NCBI GenBank assembly: GCA_902795195.1
Contig: CADBKF010000033.1
Coordinates: forward strand, 1 to 37,811
DNA length: 37,811 bases
From: Oscillospiraceae bacterium
Lineage (GTDB): Bacteria; Bacillota; Clostridia; Oscillospirales; Oscillospiraceae
Direction of reading: 5' to 3'
The notes beneath the pieces are model-generated. The model saw nothing but the letters and a program-made list of their open reading frames with translations, was not told the origin of the DNA and did no database searches. Made by a program: the position numbers and the translations under genes. This document shows, one piece after another, positions 1 through 7,984 of the stretch. Positions within the stretch are counted from its first letter, which is position 1. Each line of letters starts with the position of its first letter.

Positions 1-95
1 AAGAACAGCGTGAGGATCAGGCCCCAGATCAGCTGGCGCTTTTTCTTCCGTTCCAGGTCGTAGAGCTTGTTGCTGACGATGTAGGCATTTCGCAT
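1..95 (-). CDS. N-terminus of an unidentified membrane protein (partial)
   Basis: The first 31 codons of a gene that runs off the left edge of the window. The peptide begins MRNAYIVSNKLYDLERKKKR and then turns hydrophobic (QLIWGLILTLF), so a charged cytoplasmic N-terminus leads into a first membrane segment. The ATG lies one base beyond the stop codon of the peptidase T gene, so the two are probably co-transcribed and translationally coupled. Too little is visible to name a family. Confidence 0.55.
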   Translation of the reverse strand, partial: MRNAYIVSNKLYDLERKKKRQLIWGLILTLF

Positions 96-96
96 G

Positions 97-1341
97 TCAA
101 TCCTCCTTTGCAAACAGAGCGCACAGATTTCTCAGAATCTCGACGTTTTTTGCCATGGACTGCACGGGAACAAACTCAAATCGGCTGTGGGCGTTTTCGT
201 AGCCGGCCGAGAGGTTGGGGCACGGCAGGCCCCGGAAGGACAGCGCTGCGCCGTCGGTGCCGCCGCGGAAGGGCTCGGAATGGGGGGTCAGGCCGCTCTT
301 TTCGATGGCCTTTCGCAGGTTTTCGACCAGATAGGGGTGCTTTTTGAGCACCTCGCCCATGTTGCGGTACTCCTCCTCGATGCGCAGGTGCACGCGCTCT
401 TCGCCGTACTCCCGGCCGAGTCTTCGCACGCAGGCGCTGAGATAGGACTTCCTGCGCTCAAAGAGCTTGCGGTCAAAGTCGCGGAGGATGATGCGGATCT
501 CGGCCCTCTCGCAGTCGGAATTGCAGCAGATCACATGGTAGTAGCCCTCTGTGCCCTCGGTGTACTGCGGCTTTTCGAGCTTGGGCAGCATCATGAGCAG
601 CTCGGCGGCCATGTCGGCGGCGTTGACCATGATGCCCTTGGCCGTGCCGGGATGCACGCTGCGGCCGGTGATCTCGATGTAGGCCTGGGCGGCGTTGAAG
701 GTCTGCTCCTGGTACCAGCCCAGATGGTCGCCGTCCATCGTGTAGGCGACCTTCGCGCCAAAGCGCTCAAGGTCCAGATCCTTGGCCAGCCCGCCGACCT
801 CTTCATCCGGCGTGAAGGCCAGGCAGATCGTGCCGTGCGGCTCCTCGGGGTGGTCGTGGAGGTATTCCGCCAGCGTCATGATGGCGGCGATGGAGGCCTT
901 GTCGTCTCCGCCGAGCAGGGATGTGCCGTCGGTCAGAACCAGGTCCTGGCCGATGTACTGGGCCAGATTCGGGAAATCGGCCGCCCGCATCCGGATGTCT
1001 TCGGCTTCGTTTAGCAGAATGTCGCCGCCGTCATAGCCCTCGAGCACCCAGGGCCGCACCGGGTCGCCGCAGACATCCGGCGAGGTGTCCATATGGGCGA
1101 TCAGACCGAAGGGCCGGTCCTCCCCTTCCAGATTGGACGGGATCTTTCCGTAGACCACGCAGGCAGCCTCGTCATAGTACACATCCGTGCAGCCCAGCGT
1201 CTGCAGCTCCTCATACAAAACCGCCGCCAGATCCTTCTGGCATTCGGTGGTGGGAAACACAGCGCTGTCCGCCTTTGATTGCGTCGGGATCGCCGCATAG
1301 CGCAAGAGCCGCTCTCGCACGGCCTGTTCACAATCGGTCAA
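97..1341 (-). CDS. pepT: Peptidase T (tripeptide aminopeptidase)
   Basis: A 414-residue cytoplasmic M20 metallopeptidase that removes the N-terminal residue from tripeptides, the last step of peptide use. Visible family motifs are HMDTSPD (first zinc ligand region), LLGGDDKASIAAIM (bridging aspartate), FTPDEEVGG (general base and zinc ligand), YTMDGDHLG, and the C-terminal RGGTDGAALSFRGLP with a following NAHSRFE histidine. Length matches PepT (about 410). The start is TTG at 1341, because AGGAGG sits 8 bases upstream and no ATG is better placed. It has its own sigma-A promoter just upstream and is followed at one base by a membrane protein gene. Identification is firm. Confidence 0.95.
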   Translation of the reverse strand: MTDCEQAVRERLLRYAAIPTQSKADSAVFPTTECQKDLAAVLYEELQTLGCTDVYYDEAACVVYGKIPSNLEGEDRPFGLIAHMDTSPDVCGDPVRPWVLEGYDGGDILLNEAEDIRMRAADFPNLAQYIGQDLVLTDGTSLLGGDDKASIAAIMTLAEYLHDHPEEPHGTICLAFTPDEEVGGLAKDLDLERFGAKVAYTMDGDHLGWYQEQTFNAAQAYIEITGRSVHPGTAKGIMVNAADMAAELLMMLPKLEKPQYTEGTEGYYHVICCNSDCERAEIRIILRDFDRKLFERRKSYLSACVRRLGREYGEERVHLRIEEEYRNMGEVLKKHPYLVENLRKAIEKSGLTPHSEPFRGGTDGAALSFRGLPCPNLSAGYENAHSRFEFVPVQSMAKNVEILRNLCALFAKED

Positions 1342-1373
1342 GGCCCTCGCCTCCTCTTTCGTTTGTTCTATAT

Positions 1374-1402
1374 ATTATAGCACCGTCCGGGCAAAAAAAC
1401 AA
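1374..1402 (-). promoter_or_regulatory. Sigma-A promoter of pepT
   Basis: On the minus strand: -35 TTGTTT (1402-1397), 17-base spacer, -10 TATAAT (1379-1374). The -35 overlaps the stem of the terminator of the upstream serpin gene, so the two transcription units are packed tightly. Confidence 0.65.
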
Positions 1403-1433
1403 TGCGTGTTTCCAAAAAAACACGCATTGTTTC
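1393..1433 (-). terminator. Intrinsic terminator of the SLH-serpin gene
   Basis: On the minus strand the arm AACAATGCGTGTTT pairs with AAACACGCATTGTT and is followed by a run of seven T. It lies 14 bases after the serpin stop codon, closing the sigma/anti-sigma/serpin unit. Confidence 0.85.
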
Positions 1434-1446
1434 GGATATTTCCGGC

Positions 1447-3639
1447 TCAGTCGGCAAAGCCGTTGATCACGCCGATGAACAGCGGCAGCTTGGCATTCTG
1501 ATCGACGATCATGTAGATAAACGGTCTGTTGAGCTGAACATAATAAATGTCGTCAAACGGGATCGCAGCGTCCTCTTCGATCAGGACGGTTGCTGCCGCT
1601 GCCTCGGTCCCATTCCGGTCCAGCTTCAGATGTGCCTTCTGCAGCACCCTTGTGACATACAGCTGGTCGCTGCCCATGCCGGAGAGATTCGCAGCGCCCT
1701 GGATGAACAGATCCCGGATTCCTAGCGCCTCCAGCGGGTCGATCAGCTCAAAGCTGCTGTCGGTTTCAAACTCCGGCAGTTGGGTGAATACCGTGCATTC
1801 GCGGTTTGGATGGTCCAGAAGACCCGCCAGTTTTTCGCCGGTCAGAGATGCGAGATAAGCCGAGATCGGCACGTTTTCATCGGGCAGCAGCGCCACGAAG
1901 GCAAAGCCGTTTTCAAAGGGCTTCATAAAGCCGGTGGTATTCTCGTCCTTCAGATAGCAGGTCTCCTCGCCATAGAGCATATCGCATTGCTGTGCTTCCC
2001 CGCTAGCCGGGTAAAACGGCCGCTGCACCGGCGTCATATAGGGTTCGCTCCACTCGAGCTTGAGTGACAGCGTGTTGATCAGATAGATAGCTGCAAGCCG
2101 GTCGATTTGGTCCAGCATGCTGGGGATCATGCCATCGGTGTTGCGGCTGATCCAGGCATTGATCGCCTCGCACATGGCCTGGTCAAACGCCCCATAGAAG
2201 GCCTGGGCGTCGTAGTGGCTCACCAGAGCCTGCAGATAGTCCTGCGGAACCGTGAAGCGGTTTGCATTATTCATCCAGATCGAATTTGCAAGGTTGACCT
2301 GTCCATTCGTGCCCGCGGTCAGCTGTCTTCCATAGGCGTGCAGGTAGAAATTGAGCGTCTGGATGTCCAGGCCGAACGCAGCTTCCAGCTGGGCAAGGGT
2401 GTTTTGCTTTGCGCCGCTAGCGCACATGCCGAGCGCATAGAGCGCGGAGACCGGCGAGAGCACGAGGTTCTCTTGGTCATTCAAGGTCTGCCGGGCCAGA
2501 TCGGCGCAGAAGGACAGCAGGGCCAGACGGTCGCTGCCGTCGGCGCTTGGTCTCCAGGAACCGATGGAGCTGTGCTCCGTGTCCCGCGTGAGCTCCAGAA
2601 TGTCGCCTTGTGCCTCCTGCGGCTTTGCCAGATAGTCATTCAGCCGGACCAGGATCTTGGCGCATTCGGCGCGGGTCAGGCTGTTTTTCGGCAGGAAATT
2701 GCCGTTCTCGTCGCCGTCGATGATGCCGGCCTGCTTCATCCAGCGAAGCGCCGTCAGCGCCCATTCGGCACAGTCGTTCTCGTCCGGGAAGCGGTCGGGA
2801 TGGCGGCCCGGCGTCTGCTGCGCGCCCTGCAGGTCTGCATAGCGCTTGATCATCGTGACGGCCTGCTCGCGGCTGAGCGCTGCGTTGGGCGAGAACACGC
2901 CCGGCGCGGTGCCCTTGACGATGCCCTTGGTGCCGGCCCAGATCGCGGCGTCGGTGTACCATGTGCCGTCCTTCACGTCGCGGAAGGGATTTTCCGGATC
3001 TTCAAGCGGCTCAGCCGGAGAAGCGCCTTGGTCCAGGCGGTATAGAACTGTTACAAACATGGCTCTGGTCAGCTTGGCCTTCGGCTGAAAGCTGCCGTCG
3101 GGATAGCCCTGCATCCAGCCGCTGCCGGCGCAGAGTTTGACATATTCTGCATACCAGGCGCCTTCGGCCACATCGGGGAAGCCGAATTCCAGATGATAGA
3201 TCCGCTCAAAATAAGTTTTCCACAGCGTGTCGATCGATTCCTGCGTCAGCTCGCCGCGCTCGAAGGCCGTCTGCACCTTGCAGAAGCTGCCGTCCTTGTA
3301 GAACAGGAAATACTTTTCGTAGCTGCCGGAGCCAAAGACGAAGACGTGACCGCCAAACTCCAGATACAGCATGTCGTCGGTAACGTTCATGTCCTTGAGC
3401 TGCATCAGAACGACCCGGCCGCCGTCATAGCTGCCGTAGTCCCGCGCGATATAGACGTCCTCGCGGGTCCAGCTTCTGTAGTATTCCGGTTCTGTTTCCA
3501 TCAGCCAGGCCCAATAGTCGTCGCAGAGCTTCTCGTCCGCCGCGTCGTCTGCCTCAGCGTAAAAGCCAGCGGTCAGAACGCCCAGCAAAACGAGCGCCAT
3601 CAGCAGCGCGATCAGGCTTCTCAGCTTTTTTGATTTCAT
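1447..3639 (-). CDS. Secreted SLH-domain serpin (cell-surface serine protease inhibitor)
   Basis: A 730-residue exported protein. The start is the ATG at 3639, with AAAGGAG six bases upstream; an in-frame ATG ten codons earlier lacks a site. Order: signal peptide (KKLRSLIALLMALVLLG, about 3-30), an unassigned region to about 150, three S-layer homology domains (about 155-205, 215-270, 280-335; each with an F.DV/FPD..W motif and LTRAxxA-type helix), then a full serpin domain from about 365 to the end. Serpin hallmarks are LVLSPVSALYALGMCASGA, NSIWMNN, INTLSLKLEW, FVALLPDE, the hinge NGTEAAAATV, and the C-terminal LNRPFIYMIVDQNAKLPLFI. The short-side-chain hinge suggests an inhibitory serpin. 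Counting from the hinge places P1 near the Ala-Ala pair of EEDAAIPF, hinting at elastase-like targets, but the loop is about four residues longer than that of alpha-1-antitrypsin, so P1 is uncertain. SLH domains should anchor it to secondary cell-wall polymer. It lies 23 bases after the anti-sigma gene. Confidence 0.9.
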   Translation of the reverse strand: MKSKKLRSLIALLMALVLLGVLTAGFYAEADDAADEKLCDDYWAWLMETEPEYYRSWTREDVYIARDYGSYDGGRVVLMQLKDMNVTDDMLYLEFGGHVFVFGSGSYEKYFLFYKDGSFCKVQTAFERGELTQESIDTLWKTYFERIYHLEFGFPDVAEGAWYAEYVKLCAGSGWMQGYPDGSFQPKAKLTRAMFVTVLYRLDQGASPAEPLEDPENPFRDVKDGTWYTDAAIWAGTKGIVKGTAPGVFSPNAALSREQAVTMIKRYADLQGAQQTPGRHPDRFPDENDCAEWALTALRWMKQAGIIDGDENGNFLPKNSLTRAECAKILVRLNDYLAKPQEAQGDILELTRDTEHSSIGSWRPSADGSDRLALLSFCADLARQTLNDQENLVLSPVSALYALGMCASGAKQNTLAQLEAAFGLDIQTLNFYLHAYGRQLTAGTNGQVNLANSIWMNNANRFTVPQDYLQALVSHYDAQAFYGAFDQAMCEAINAWISRNTDGMIPSMLDQIDRLAAIYLINTLSLKLEWSEPYMTPVQRPFYPASGEAQQCDMLYGEETCYLKDENTTGFMKPFENGFAFVALLPDENVPISAYLASLTGEKLAGLLDHPNRECTVFTQLPEFETDSSFELIDPLEALGIRDLFIQGAANLSGMGSDQLYVTRVLQKAHLKLDRNGTEAAAATVLIEEDAAIPFDDIYYVQLNRPFIYMIVDQNAKLPLFIGVINGFAD

Positions 3640-3662
3640 AACGAAGTCTCCTTTCTGTCGTT

Positions 3663-4586
3663 TTACCATGCCTCAATGATCACATCATAGAATTCCTCCG
3701 GCTGTTCATCCACGAGGTCTTCCTGGGGGTCGTCCTCCGCGGCGGCTTGCATTCGATAGACAGAAATCGTCATTGTTCGGCCAAAGAGCACCACCTGAAG
3801 CGTCAGAGATCCGCCGGTCAGCTGGCCGGTCACGTCGATCTTTTCGGTCTCTCCGGTGGCCGCGCTCTGCACGTAGACGTACTCTCTGCTGCCGCTGCGC
3901 TGATACCAGCCGAAGAAGGAATCACCCTCTGCAATCGGGTTCTGTCCGTCGCCGGCGGCCTGGTCTCCGCTCGGGCTTTCCGTCGTCGGCAGGATCGTCT
4001 GTTCTCCGACCGTCTCCGGCGGCGCTTCGATTTCGCCTGCGGAGATTGGAGACTGCGGCTGCGTGAGCTCGGGGGATTCCTGTGTCGGTGCTTCCTCCTC
4101 GGACGTCAGCGGGCCAAGCATCGCTGGCATCACAGGCTCCTCCGGCGCGGGCGGAGGCGCTTCGGTCGGCGGCACGACGCTGCCGGCAGTTGGGGGGACC
4201 GTCGGCAGCGGCGCGCTGCTTTCCTGTACGCCTTCGGTTTCGGTTGCTTCTGTGGCTGCAGCTTCTGTGGCTTCCGTGTGGACAGGCGTAGTCTCATGCG
4301 GTGCATCCGTGGTTTCAGAGGCCGCCGCTTCCGTGTCCGGGGCGGTCTGCCGGATTTCGTCGGTCGCAGGGATCTGCGCAACGTTGGGGCCGCGTTGGCG
4401 CAGATCCGTCCCGTACCAGCCGAAGAAGCCGAGGGCCAGACAGGCGGCTGCCGCAAGGACGACACGCCAAAGATATTTCTGCTGCGGCCTCGGCCGCGGC
4501 TCGAGCGTGCGCAGTCGTTCCCGGAAGTCCGCAGAGGGCTGCGCCGCGTCAAAATATTCGCGCAGCTTTTGTTCTTCCTGTGTCAT
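3663..4586 (-). CDS. Putative membrane anti-sigma factor with Thr/Glu/Pro-rich ectodomain
   Basis: A 307-residue single-pass protein. A short charged cytoplasmic segment (about 1-37, beginning MTQEEQKLREYFDAAQPSAD) is followed by one membrane helix (YLWRVVLAAAACLALGFFGW, about 38-58), then about 160 residues rich in Thr, Glu, Ala and Pro, then a small folded-looking C-terminal domain (about 220-307). No zinc-binding HxxxCxxC anti-sigma signature is seen. The call rests on topology and position: its ATG overlaps the stop of the ECF sigma gene by four bases (ATGA), the usual sigma/anti-sigma coupling. The long low-complexity stalk would carry the C-terminal domain away from the membrane through the wall. 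It could instead be a surface protein merely co-expressed with the sigma factor. Confidence 0.6.
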   Translation of the reverse strand: MTQEEQKLREYFDAAQPSADFRERLRTLEPRPRPQQKYLWRVVLAAAACLALGFFGWYGTDLRQRGPNVAQIPATDEIRQTAPDTEAAASETTDAPHETTPVHTEATEAAATEATETEGVQESSAPLPTVPPTAGSVVPPTEAPPPAPEEPVMPAMLGPLTSEEEAPTQESPELTQPQSPISAGEIEAPPETVGEQTILPTTESPSGDQAAGDGQNPIAEGDSFFGWYQRSGSREYVYVQSAATGETEKIDVTGQLTGGSLTLQVVLFGRTMTISVYRMQAAAEDDPQEDLVDEQPEEFYDVIIEAW

Positions 4587-5062
4587 TCCTGCTCACCTCC
4601 CAAGTCGCGTTTGAGCCGTTTTCTGGCCCGGTCCAGCCGTGAGCGCACGGCGGTTTCAGACATGCCCAGCGCAGCGGCGATCCGCTTGACGGAATAGTCC
4701 TCGTAGTAGTAGAGGTACACAATGCCGCGGTCCTTCGGCGGCAGGGCGTCGATTGCCTGCCGCACCGTCAGACTGGTATCCATATCCCGTTCCGGCGCAG
4801 GTGTTTCCTGTGCCGCGTCCAGATCCTGCCGCTTTCTGCGCCAGCTGCTGCGCAGCAGGTCCCGACAGTTGTTCGCTGTGACCAGCATCAGCCAGTTCAG
4901 AAGATGTTCGTCGGATTCAAATGTCTTCCGGACAGACAGGAATTTGACGAAGGTCTCCTGCACGGCATCCTCCGCGTCCGGACGATTGCCGCAGTAGCTG
5001 AATGCCAGCCGGTACAGCGTCAGGCTGTGGCGTTCCACAAGCCGCTGTAGGTCTGTATTCAT
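4583..5062 (-). CDS. ECF-type RNA polymerase sigma factor
   Basis: A 159-residue group IV sigma factor. Region 2 is clear (LYRLAFSYCGNRPDAEDAVQ, ETFVKFL, HLLNWLMLVTANNCRDLLRS), followed by a linker and region 4 with its helix-turn-helix (IDALPPKDRGIVYLYYYEDY, IAAALGMSETAVRSRLDRAR). Length is normal for the class. I chose the ATG at 5062 (MNTDLQRL) because GGGGGA lies about 7 bases upstream; an in-frame ATG at 5077 would add five residues. It is the first gene of the unit that continues into the membrane protein and the SLH-serpin, so it likely directs transcription of envelope genes including its own operon. I found no convincing ECF-type promoter upstream. Confidence 0.93.
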   Translation of the reverse strand: MNTDLQRLVERHSLTLYRLAFSYCGNRPDAEDAVQETFVKFLSVRKTFESDEHLLNWLMLVTANNCRDLLRSSWRRKRQDLDAAQETPAPERDMDTSLTVRQAIDALPPKDRGIVYLYYYEDYSVKRIAAALGMSETAVRSRLDRARKRLKRDLGGEQE

Positions 5063-5138
5063 GCCTGTTTCCCCCATGTGCTTCTATCAGGATTACGATG
5101 CAGCGGGTCAAATTATCGCAGGAAATAAAAGGAAATTG

Positions 5139-5168
5139 AAAAAAACGCACCTGCGAGGCAGATGCGTT
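5139..5168 (-). terminator. Intrinsic terminator closing the ecf-truA-clp run
   Basis: On the minus strand AACGCATCTGC pairs with GCAGGTGCGTT around a CTC loop and is followed by a run of T. The stem begins on the last bases of the 166-residue membrane protein gene, overlapping its TAA. Confidence 0.85.
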
Positions 5169-5667
5169 ATTTTCGCCGGAACAGCGGCTCCAGCCGGCCG
5201 ATCAGAAGATCGTAAAAAAGAAAGGTGACGTTGCCCAGCAGCAGGAACAGCGCGCCGAGCCAAAGCTGCATGCGCTTGAATTCCTCCGTGACCGCCGGCA
5301 GCCGGAACACCAGCAGAAGCAGCGCGTACATGGCCGCGATCGCCAGGTTGAACACCAGCAGCTTGCACAGGATGCGCAAGGGCTTTCCCAGCCGCTGCAG
5401 GCCGGGGCGCAGCAAGGGATAGTAGCCCAGCGCCAGAAACAGCGCCGGGCATTCCTTGTCCGGGCAGAGCAGCAGCGATAAAACGCTCACCGCCCAAAAC
5501 CAGGCCCAGCAGAGCCTGCGCGGCAGCTGCGGCGTCAAAAGCAGCAGAAGGAGCGAAGCCAGCATCGGGCAGAGATAGACCGCAATCGACACCACGCCGC
5601 CCAGCAGCATGATCACGACGGCCAGCGCCGCGAACACGCCGCCGAGGGCGATCTCTTTGGCCTGCAT
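5167..5667 (-). CDS. Small membrane protein, possibly an ECF-transporter S-component-like protein
   Basis: A 166-residue very hydrophobic protein with about five membrane helices: an N-terminal KEIALGGVFAALAVVIMLLG, then LASLLLLLLT, LCWAWFWAVSVLSLLL, LLVFNLAIAAMYALLLL and LGALFLLLGNVTFLFYDLLI. The opening (K.IALGGVFAALA) and the size resemble substrate-binding S components of energy-coupling-factor transporters, and it is the last gene of the run that contains ecfA1A2T. This is suggestive only: no S-component substrate signature is recognised and the role is unknown. Its ATG overlaps the TGA of the upstream Clp gene by one base (TGATG), so translation is coupled. Confidence 0.75.
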   Translation of the reverse strand: MQAKEIALGGVFAALAVVIMLLGGVVSIAVYLCPMLASLLLLLLTPQLPRRLCWAWFWAVSVLSLLLCPDKECPALFLALGYYPLLRPGLQRLGKPLRILCKLLVFNLAIAAMYALLLLVFRLPAVTEEFKRMQLWLGALFLLLGNVTFLFYDLLIGRLEPLFRRK

Positions 5668-7958
5668 CAGAGCGAATCGAGCACGATCTTCCCGTCCTCG
5701 ACGCGCAGCCGCAGCTGCGTGATGGGCGCGAGATAGCTGTCAATGATGCGCTCGGCGATCGGGTTTTCGATCTCCTTCTCGATCGTGCGGCGCAGGTTGC
5801 GCGCGCCGTACTGCACCGAGTAGGACATCTTGGTCAGAACGTCGCAGACCTCGGGCTCCCAGTTGAGCGCGATGCCGCGCTCGGCCATGTTCTGCTGCAG
5901 CTCCTCAAGCAGGATCCTTGCGATGTCGCGGAAGTTCTCCTCGGAGAGCTTGTTGAAGCAGATGACCTCGTCCACGCGGTTGATGAATTCCGGCCGCAGG
6001 AACTCGCCCAGCGCCTTGAGCGCCTTCTCCTTCGACTGCTCGGTCAGGCTCTTGCCGAAGCCGACAGAGCCGTCCCGCCGGTCGGAGCCGGCATTGGAGG
6101 TCATGATGATGATCGTGTTCTCGAAGTTCACGACTCTGCCCTGTGCGTCGGTGATGCGGCCGTCGTCCAGGATCTGCAGCAGAATATTGAGCACGTCAGG
6201 ATGCGCCTTTTCGATCTCGTCAAAGAGGATCACGGAATAGGGCTTGCGGCGGATCTTTTCGGTCAGCTGCCCGGCCTCGTCATAGCCCACATAGCCCGGA
6301 GGCGAGCCGATGATCTTGGAGACCGAGTGCTTTTCCATGTACTCGGACATATCCAGCCGCACCAGGGATTCGACGGACTCAAAGAGCTCGTCGGCCAGGC
6401 GCTTGACCAGCTCGGTCTTGCCCACGCCGGTGGCGCCGACAAAGATGAACGAAACCGGGCGCTTTTTGGCGGAAATGCCTGCGCGGGAGCGGCGGATGGC
6501 TGCGCCGATGGCGGCAATTGCCTCGTCCTGGCCAACCACGTGCTTTTTGAGGTTTTCCTCGAGCTTGCGCAGCTGCTCGTATTCCTGGGCCTGGATCTTG
6601 CTGGCCGGGATCTTGGTCCACAGCTCGATGATCCGGGCGAGATTTTCCACGCCGAGCTTCGGCTTGGGCTGGGCCTCGAGCGCGGTGATCTGTTCCTCCA
6701 CCTGGCAGATCTTCGAGCGTAGCGTGGCGATGCGGGCATAATCCTGTTCGGCGTTTTCCTCGGTGTTCTCGGTGAGCATGTGCAGCTCGAGCTCGAGATC
6801 CTCCTTGTCCTTGCGCAGCGCGGCCAGCTGATTGATGGTCTGGTTGCGCAGGTTCTCGTCCGAGCAGGCTTCGTCGAGCAGGTCGATGGCCTTGTCAGGC
6901 AGATAGCGGTCGGTGATATAGCGCTCGGAGAGCAGCACGGTCTGCCGGGCGATCTCCGGCGTGATCTCCACGCCGTGGTACTGCTCGTAGTAGCCGGCAA
7001 TGCCGCGGATGATCGCAATGGACTGCTCGATCGTGGGCTCCGTCACCGTGACGGGCTGGAAGCGGCGCTCGAGCGCGGAATCCTTCTCGATGTACTTGCG
7101 GTATTCCTTGAAGGTCGTCGCGCCCAGGACCTGCACCTCGCCTCTGGACAGGGCGGGCTTGAGGATGTTGGCCGCGTTCATGGAGCCCTCGGCGTCGCCC
7201 GCGCCCACGAGGTTGTGGACCTCGTCGATCACCAGGATCACGTTGCCGCAGGCGCGGATCTCGTTGATGAGGTTCTTCATGCGGCTCTCAAACTGGCCGC
7301 GGAACTGGGTGCCGGCCACCATGGCGGTCATGTCGAGCAGATAGACCTCCTTGTCGCGCAGCTTGAAGGGCACCTCCCCTGCCACGATCTTCTGGGCCAG
7401 GCCCTCGGCGATGGCGGTCTTGCCCACGCCGGGCTCGCCGATCAGGCAGGGATTGTTTTTCTGCCGGCGGTTGAGGATCTGAATGACGCGCTCGGTCTCC
7501 TCGGCGCGGCCGATGACCCGGTCGAGCTTCCCTTCTCTGGCCCTGGCAGTCAGGTTCAGGCAGTAGCTTTCCAGGAATTTGTTTTTCTTTTTCGGAGGCG
7601 CCGTGGGCTCTTTGCCCTTGGGCGCGTCCTTTACATTCTCGCGCTTGGCGGGCGGGTCATTCCGCTGGGTGCCGCCGAAGAGCTTGTTCAAAAACGGGAA
7701 GGTCGCAGTCTGGCTGTCCGGCTCATCCTCGTCGTTGTTCATATCCGCGCCCATCAGCGACATCATTTCTCCGCTGATGCTCTCCAGATCCTCGTCGCTG
7801 ATGCCCATCTGGCGGACCATGTCGTCCACCTGCTTGATGCCCAGCTCCTTGGCGCACTTAAGGCACAGGCCCTCGTTGGTGCTCACGCCGTTTTCGATCT
7901 TCGTGATAAAAATGACTGCAACGTTTTTGTTGCAACGGGAACAAAGTGTCGGTCTCAT
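5667..7958 (-). CDS. ClpE/ClpC-type AAA+ unfoldase with N-terminal zinc finger
   Basis: A 763-residue HSP100 unfoldase that would feed proteins into ClpP. It starts at the ATG at 7958, with AGGAGA six bases upstream; the open frame extends further upstream but that part is the antisense of the next gene. N-terminal CSRCNKN...CLKCAKE is a four-cysteine zinc finger as in ClpE, replacing the usual ClpC N-domain. Next come an acidic linker, the D1 ATPase ([23 protein letters not shown]), a coiled middle segment (LEQ-rich, about 400-470), and D2 ([54 protein letters not shown]). A VGF tripeptide in SVGFGKS matches the ClpP-docking loop, so a proteolytic partnership is likely. The zinc finger favours ClpE over ClpC, but the exact symbol is uncertain. 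Confidence 0.92.
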   Translation of the reverse strand: MRPTLCSRCNKNVAVIFITKIENGVSTNEGLCLKCAKELGIKQVDDMVRQMGISDEDLESISGEMMSLMGADMNNDEDEPDSQTATFPFLNKLFGGTQRNDPPAKRENVKDAPKGKEPTAPPKKKNKFLESYCLNLTARAREGKLDRVIGRAEETERVIQILNRRQKNNPCLIGEPGVGKTAIAEGLAQKIVAGEVPFKLRDKEVYLLDMTAMVAGTQFRGQFESRMKNLINEIRACGNVILVIDEVHNLVGAGDAEGSMNAANILKPALSRGEVQVLGATTFKEYRKYIEKDSALERRFQPVTVTEPTIEQSIAIIRGIAGYYEQYHGVEITPEIARQTVLLSERYITDRYLPDKAIDLLDEACSDENLRNQTINQLAALRKDKEDLELELHMLTENTEENAEQDYARIATLRSKICQVEEQITALEAQPKPKLGVENLARIIELWTKIPASKIQAQEYEQLRKLEENLKKHVVGQDEAIAAIGAAIRRSRAGISAKKRPVSFIFVGATGVGKTELVKRLADELFESVESLVRLDMSEYMEKHSVSKIIGSPPGYVGYDEAGQLTEKIRRKPYSVILFDEIEKAHPDVLNILLQILDDGRITDAQGRVVNFENTIIIMTSNAGSDRRDGSVGFGKSLTEQSKEKALKALGEFLRPEFINRVDEVICFNKLSEENFRDIARILLEELQQNMAERGIALNWEPEVCDVLTKMSYSVQYGARNLRRTIEKEIENPIAERIIDSYLAPITQLRLRVEDGKIVLDSL

Positions 7959-7984
7959 GGAAAATCTCCTTTCCGGGGGTAAAT

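Noticed and set aside
5063-5138. ECF-type autoregulatory promoter upstream of the sigma gene
   Set aside because: Only a TTGACC with a poor -10 is present; no GAAC/CGTC pair at proper spacing could be supported.
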